Below are positions 5,522 through 8,487 of a stretch of 8,487 bases of DNA, in pieces; the first letter of the stretch is position 1, and every line of letters starts with the position of its first letter. Below the pieces are notes generated by a model, which worked only from the letters and a program-made list of their open reading frames with translations, ran no database searches and was not told the origin of the DNA. The DNA lies in NCBI GenBank assembly GCA_002293105.1, contig DBCP01000116.1, positions 1 through 8,487 on the forward strand. Direction: 5' to 3'. Source of the stretch: Bacteroidetes bacterium UBA955. Lineage in GTDB: Bacteria; Bacteroidota; Bacteroidia; NS11-12g; UBA955. The translations under genes were made by a program, and so were the position numbers.

Positions 5522-6009
5522 GTTGAAGTGTTTTTTATTTCACTCAAAAACCAAAGGTTCTCTATCCTGTTGAAATGATACTCAAATCTAATCCCAGTGT
5601 CTTCAACAAGCATTATTACCAGGTGTTGATCAGACGAAATGGTTTCCGATCGCAATATGACTTGGCCATCGACGATGTTGCTTTTGGGGGAAGTTAATTC
5701 GTGCTTTTGATACTCGGCAGATTGAATATAAATTGTGTCAGATTTGTTGGTTTCAAAATCGATCAGCGTCGTAATTCTCAAAGGAAATACCACTCGGTTT
5801 TTTTGAAAATTGTAGTCCTTGTTGAATTGGTTCAGAAATTCCTCAAACGTCTCATTACTATCTATGGCTGAGTGTGCCTGTTCCGCCGAAATCGTTGTGC
5901 TTGAATGAGTTGCTGGAGAGTCGTTGTTTGGAAAGGTATTGGCTCTCCCTTCTGCGATACCCGAAGCAACAGCGATAAGAAAGCAACTGGTTAATAATGA
6001 CTTGTCCAT
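5518..6009 (-). CDS. Exported DUF4348-like protein
   Basis: 163 residues with an N-terminal signal-like segment (MDKSLLTSCFLIAVASGIAEG, roughly 1-24), then a low-complexity Ser/Thr/Asn linker to about 52. The core begins TFEEFLNQFNKDYNFQKNRVVFPL (54-77), a pattern typical of DUF4348 (FeeFl..F..D..FQ..RI.FPL), a Bacteroidota family of exported or lipid-anchored proteins of unknown function. It ends with RFEYHFNRIENLWFLSEI, like the family's final strand pair with a Trp in the turn. The only Cys in the signal (residue 9) is too close to the N-terminus for a convincing lipobox, so a soluble periplasmic protein is more likely. It opens a three-gene minus-strand set with the Imm11-like and membrane protein genes. 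Its base composition is nearer to the core genes than theirs. Confidence 0.7.
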   Translation of the reverse strand: MDKSLLTSCFLIAVASGIAEGRANTFPNNDSPATHSSTTISAEQAHSAIDSNETFEEFLNQFNKDYNFQKNRVVFPLRITTLIDFETNKSDTIYIQSAEYQKHELTSPKSNIVDGQVILRSETISSDQHLVIMLVEDTGIRFEYHFNRIENLWFLSEIKNTST

Positions 6010-6013
6010 TCAT

Positions 6014-6027
6014 CACGAAGATAGTAA
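6014..6027 (-). promoter_or_regulatory. Promoter box of the DUF4348-like gene; 14-bp repeat copy 2
   Basis: On the minus strand TTACTATCTTCGTG contains TATCTTCG (6017-6024), one mismatch from TAnnTTTG, with a TTTG 15 nt upstream as a possible -33 box. The -7 box ends only 7 nt before the ATG at 6009, so the transcript would be leaderless or nearly so. The same 14 bp recurs inverted at 2611-2624. Confidence 0.4.
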
Positions 6028-6068
6028 TAAGTCAAGATCAAAGTGCCTTCCCCAAAACCTATCCCGAT

Positions 6069-6076
6069 TTCCTTTG
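6069..6076 (+). promoter_or_regulatory. Candidate -7 box of the SDR gene
   Basis: TTCCTTTG differs from TAnnTTTG at one position and ends 12 nt before the SDR ATG at 6089, almost the same placement as the hutU box. No TTG box at a suitable distance was found, so this is a weak call. The 79-nt gap to the divergent DUF4348-like gene would then hold both promoters. Confidence 0.3.
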
Positions 6077-6088
6077 TTTCTTGAGTAT

Positions 6089-6769
6089 ATGAATTACGTA
6101 GTTTTCGGTGGAAGTCGTGGCATTGGCGCCGCAGTGGTAGAGCGGTTGATGAATGAAGGACATGCCATCTGGGCGGTATCGCGCAGTGGGGAAGTGCCCA
6201 TGGGTGCGCAATCCATCGTTTGGGATGCGCTGTCTGATGAACCCATAGCGGGTTTGCCCGACACCATCGATGGTGTGGTGTACGCGCCGGGAAGTATCAA
6301 CCTGAAACCCTTTCGCGGATTGAAGCTCGATGAATTTCGGGCCGATTTTGAACTCAATGCGATGGGTGCGGTGAAAGCCCTGCAAGCCTGTCTTCCAGCC
6401 ATGAAAACCGCCGGTAAGGCATCGGTAGTCCTCTTTAGTACAGTGGCCGTTCAATCCGGGATGAGCTTTCATGCTAGCATCGCCATGGCCAAAGGGGCTA
6501 TAGAAGGATTAACGCGCAGTTTGGCTGCCGAGTGGGCGCCTCAGATTCGGGTGAATGCCATCGCCCCCAGTTTGGTTAATACAGATTTGGCGGCTAGGTT
6601 GTTGTCAACCCCCGAAAAAGTGGAAGCCAGTGGAAAACGTCATCCGCTTCAGCGTGTGGGTGAGCCTCAAGACATCGCCGCTGCCGTGGAATTTTTATTG
6701 GGTACAAACAGCGACTGGATGACCGGGCAGATTTTGGCCATCGATGGGGGAATGGGTAGTTTGCGTTAA
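6089..6769 (+). CDS. Short-chain dehydrogenase/reductase-fold protein lacking the catalytic Tyr
   Basis: 226 residues with a Rossmann fold. The start at 6089 puts the first strand (MNYVVFGG) right before the dinucleotide-binding GGSRGIG (7-13); an upstream in-frame extension to 5924 adds 55 unrelated residues. Other SDR landmarks are present: APG (66-68) at the usual NAG position, the structural Asn90 (ELNAMGA), Ser117 (LFSTVAV), Lys135 (MAKGAIEGLTRSLAAEWAP), the RVNAIAPSLVNTD loop and the C-terminal AIDGGMGS. At the YxxxK position, however, the sequence is HASIAMAKG: Ile131 replaces the catalytic tyrosine. Known active SDRs use Tyr as the general acid/base, so this may be a binding or structural member, or one with altered chemistry. 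It is 2 nt from the flavin-reductase-like gene and surely in the same operon. The substrate cannot be told. Confidence 0.9.
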   Translation: MNYVVFGGSRGIGAAVVERLMNEGHAIWAVSRSGEVPMGAQSIVWDALSDEPIAGLPDTIDGVVYAPGSINLKPFRGLKLDEFRADFELNAMGAVKALQACLPAMKTAGKASVVLFSTVAVQSGMSFHASIAMAKGAIEGLTRSLAAEWAPQIRVNAIAPSLVNTDLAARLLSTPEKVEASGKRHPLQRVGEPQDIAAAVEFLLGTNSDWMTGQILAIDGGMGSLR

Positions 6770-6771
6770 TC

Positions 6772-7428
6772 ATGGCGTTGGAAAATAACTTACGAATCTA
6801 TCGCAGCGAAGATTTTGCGCAGATGGACAAACGATATCGCACCCAGTTGGTGAATTCGATGCCGGGGATCAAAGCCCTGAATTTGGTGGGGACGCGGGGT
6901 GAGGACGGTGCAGAAAACTTGGCCGTTTTTAATTCGATTTTTCATGTGGGAGCCAATCCGCCGTATTTGGGTATGGTTGTGCGTCCGGATAGTGTAGACC
7001 GACATACGTGGCAGAACATTCAGGCCACGGGCAGTTATACGTTGAATGCGGTGGGGGCAGATTTTTATCGAAAGGCGCATCAAACGTCGGCCAGGTACGA
7101 AAAAGGTGAGAGTGAATTTTTAGAAACGGGTTTGTTGGCGGTGTATCGGCAGGGTGTGGTAGCGCCATTTGTGGGCGAGAGTGCAATTAAAATGGGTTTA
7201 GAGTTGCAGGAGTTTCACCGGGTTGAATGCAACGGAACGATTGTGGTGGTGGGTAAGGTGGTGTATGTAGAATTGGGTGAGGATTTGCTGTTTGAAGACG
7301 GTGCGGTGGATTTGGTGAAAGCGGATGCTGTGGGTTCGGTGGGTTTGGATGGGTATGTTTCTGCGGCTTGGTTGGATCGACTGAGTTATGCGAAGCCTGA
7401 TAAGGCGGCTACGTCGATATTGCCTTAG
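6772..7428 (+). CDS. Flavin reductase-like FMN-binding split-barrel protein
   Basis: 218 residues. The pattern fits the flavin_reduct (FMN-binding split barrel) family in its Bacteroidota form: LVNSMPGIKALNLVGT (27-42) as the opening strand, the ENLAVFNSIFHVGANPPYLGMVVRP block (48-72) that contacts FMN phosphate and isoalloxazine, NIQATGSYTLN for the next strand and helix, AHQTSARY before the APFVGES segment, and the closing LDGYVSAAWLDRLSYAKP. Members bind FMN or FAD and reduce free flavin with NAD(P)H or form flavoenzyme halves; the exact reaction is not readable here. The start follows the SDR stop by 2 nt. Pairing of a flavin-binding protein with a nucleotide-binding SDR suggests joint redox work, which is inference. 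A strong terminator follows. Confidence 0.88.
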   Translation: MALENNLRIYRSEDFAQMDKRYRTQLVNSMPGIKALNLVGTRGEDGAENLAVFNSIFHVGANPPYLGMVVRPDSVDRHTWQNIQATGSYTLNAVGADFYRKAHQTSARYEKGESEFLETGLLAVYRQGVVAPFVGESAIKMGLELQEFHRVECNGTIVVVGKVVYVELGEDLLFEDGAVDLVKADAVGSVGLDGYVSAAWLDRLSYAKPDKAATSILP

Positions 7429-7441
7429 TGTGGGCATAACA

Positions 7442-7471
7442 AAAACGCCCCGGCCTGGGCCGGGGCGTTTT
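7442..7471. terminator. Bidirectional intrinsic terminator
   Basis: A 13-bp stem (7442-7454 with 7459-7471) with a CTGG loop is formed by AAAACGCCCCGGC and its complement. The GC-rich core is flanked by an A-run on the left and a T-run on the right, so it can end transcription both of the plus-strand SDR/flavin-reductase pair, 13 nt past its stop, and of the minus-strand secG operon, 28 nt past its stop. Confidence 0.9.
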
Positions 7472-7499
7472 ATCAACACAAAATTGGGTATACAAACAA

Positions 7500-7796
7500 T
7501 TATTTGCCCGCTTTCACGTCTGGCAATGCGGCACCTTGTTCGGTGTTCGCTTTAGCACGGTTTGGTGCTTTTGTTTTTTCGCTGTTGTAGGAAGCTGCAA
7601 CCAAAGAGATTACAACCAACAATAGGGCTCCGCCCCAAGTGATTTTTTCAACCACGTTGGTGGTTTTCTCAACACCAAACAATTGGTTTCCTTGAGAGAA
7701 GTTTGAAGCCAATCCGCCACCTTTTGGGTTTTGTACCAAAATAACCAACATCAACAATGTGGCTGCAATAATTCCGATGATTAATATCCAATTCAT
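7500..7796 (-). CDS. secG: Preprotein translocase subunit SecG
   Basis: 98 residues with the SecG plan: a first transmembrane helix at about 2-22 ([21 protein letters not shown]), the conserved cytoplasmic loop [19 protein letters not shown] (23-41), a second helix at about 53-69 ([17 protein letters not shown]) and a hydrophilic tail. SecG is the small accessory subunit of the SecYEG channel in the inner membrane, aiding SecA-driven protein export. The ATG overlaps the stop of the upstream TPR gene by 4 nt (ATGA), showing translational coupling. The long charged C-terminal tail is common in Bacteroidota. The terminator at 7442-7471 ends the operon. Confidence 0.95.
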   Translation of the reverse strand: MNWILIIGIIAATLLMLVILVQNPKGGGLASNFSQGNQLFGVEKTTNVVEKITWGGALLLVVISLVAASYNSEKTKAPNRAKANTEQGAALPDVKAGK

Positions 7797-8487
7797 TGGT
7801 TTTGTTCTTTTTTAATTTGTTCGATAAGGTCTGCAAAGTAACTACTTTTTTCCGGGAATTTCAACTGTAGCTTTTCGTAAGACAGAATGGCTTTCTCGAA
7901 ATGTCCCTGTTGCCAAAAAATGTTTGCCAGTGTTTCTGTTACGATACTGGTAGAAAACTGTTCGCTGCGTTTCATTGCCCGCTCAGGGCTGTAGAATTCA
8001 CGCTTGGGTTGGCTGATACGCGGACGTTCTTCAATGAATTTGTTGATGAGTGCCTCGGTGTTTACTTTTTGTTCTGCACTGTTCGATGTTGCGCTTGAAT
8101 CGCTGGTGAGCCAATCAAAAAAGCTCTTGGGTTCTGCAGTTATTTGGGGCTTGTCTATATTCGCTTTACCCAATTCCGGCGCAACAATGGCATCAGATGG
8201 AATGTCGGGCTCGGGCGAAAACGATCGGGGTGTGAAACTTAGGCTTGCCAAGGGTGCAGAGACAGCAGGAGATCCTTCTTCCTCAGTATTGATCAATCCG
8301 GATTTTAGGAATTCCTCCAAATCGTAAATTTTTGGGAGTGATTTTTCAGTCTGCCACTGACCATCAGAAACAGGCTCAAATTGCAGCGTGGTTCCCATGG
8401 CCGCGGCCAAATCATAAACGATTTCTGGTTGCGGGGATTGGTTCGGTTCCACGTATGGCTCAAAGGCAGGTTTGTAGGTGGGTGCTT
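7793..8487 (-). CDS. TPR-containing protein upstream of secG (5' end missing)
   Basis: The frame is open from the window edge to TGA 7793-7795, so the N-terminus lies outside; the GTG at 8452 is only an internal codon. The visible 231 residues are mostly a low-complexity, acidic and Pro/Ser-rich stretch without clear domains, followed by a C-terminal tetratricopeptide-like helix pair: [20 protein letters not shown] then [18 protein letters not shown], with the TPR spacing of L, G, A, Y and P. A TPR protein with this ending commonly precedes secG in Bacteroidota. TPR units mediate protein-protein contacts; the function of this protein is unknown. No signal or membrane helix is seen in the part present. 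Its last codons overlap secG. Confidence 0.8.
   Translation of the reverse strand, partial: APTYKPAFEPYVEPNQSPQPEIVYDLAAAMGTTLQFEPVSDGQWQTEKSLPKIYDLEEFLKSGLINTEEEGSPAVSAPLASLSFTPRSFSPEPDIPSDAIVAPELGKANIDKPQITAEPKSFFDWLTSDSSATSNSAEQKVNTEALINKFIEERPRISQPKREFYSPERAMKRSEQFSTSIVTETLANIFWQQGHFEKAILSYEKLQLKFPEKSSYFADLIEQIKKEQNQ

Noticed and set aside
5924..6088. In-frame 55-residue extension of the SDR protein.
   Set aside because: The Rossmann strand begins at the ATG at 6089; the extension overlaps the divergent DUF4348-like gene and has no domain character.
6059..6472. Minus-strand open frames opposite the SDR gene (also 6094-6402).
   Set aside because: Antisense to a well-supported SDR gene, with no recognisable features.
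7442..7471. Inverted repeat considered as a mobile-element end.
   Set aside because: It has the short loop, GC-rich stem and A/T runs of an intrinsic terminator and sits between two convergent operons.
6790..7479. Minus-strand open frames opposite the flavin-reductase-like gene.
   Set aside because: No family features; one of them (7198-7479) would read through the terminator hairpin.
7901..8327. Plus-strand open frames opposite the TPR protein gene.
   Set aside because: Shadows of the minus-strand gene, which is continuous with a TPR motif and coupled to secG.

Overview
The window looks like a chromosomal segment from a Bacteroidota bacterium. Three things point there. SecG and its upstream TPR protein have the sequence and 4-nt overlap seen in that phylum. 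Promoter-like boxes match the Bacteroidota -7 consensus TAnnTTTG and lie very close to start codons, mostly without a Shine-Dalgarno sequence. One gene resembles the DUF4348 family of Bacteroidota exported proteins. The two ends are moderate-GC, conserved genes; the middle (about 2,630 to 5,520) is much more AT-rich and reads as accessory DNA.

Layout. 1-96 is the last 31 codons of a Tex-like S1-domain protein. 140-1816 is a complete urocanate hydratase gene (hutU), with its own promoter-like boxes. Converging on it, 1821-2440 (minus) is a MazF/PemK-type endoribonuclease toxin with a ribbon-helix-helix antitoxin upstream. The antitoxin has a strong Shine-Dalgarno and three GATATA repeats at exact 13-bp spacing over its promoter, a likely autoregulatory operator.

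From 2521 to 3986 (plus) lies what appears to be the broken 3' end of an Rhs/YD-repeat polymorphic toxin locus: a YD-repeat scrap, a possible toxin-tip tail (2710-2835), a small lipoprotein (2856-3320), a second possible toxin-tip tail (3347-3496), and a soluble protein (3519-3986) whose original N-terminus may be cut off by an in-frame TAG at 3510. On the minus strand follow a single-pass membrane protein of unknown family (4117-4809), an Imm11-like (DUF1629) immunity protein (4790-5521), and an exported DUF4348-like protein (5518-6009). All three overlap end to start, suggesting one transcript. My reading is a cluster of orphan immunity genes and decayed toxin tips; only the YD scrap and the Imm11-like protein rest on family resemblance.

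From 6089 (plus) an SDR protein that lacks the catalytic tyrosine is followed after 2 nt by a flavin-reductase-like protein, ending at a strong bidirectional terminator (7442-7471). Converging on it, secG (7500-7796) and the 3' part of a TPR protein gene (7793 to the window edge) run on the minus strand. No RNA gene, CRISPR array or intact transposase was seen. Family names come from recognising motifs by eye, not from database searches.
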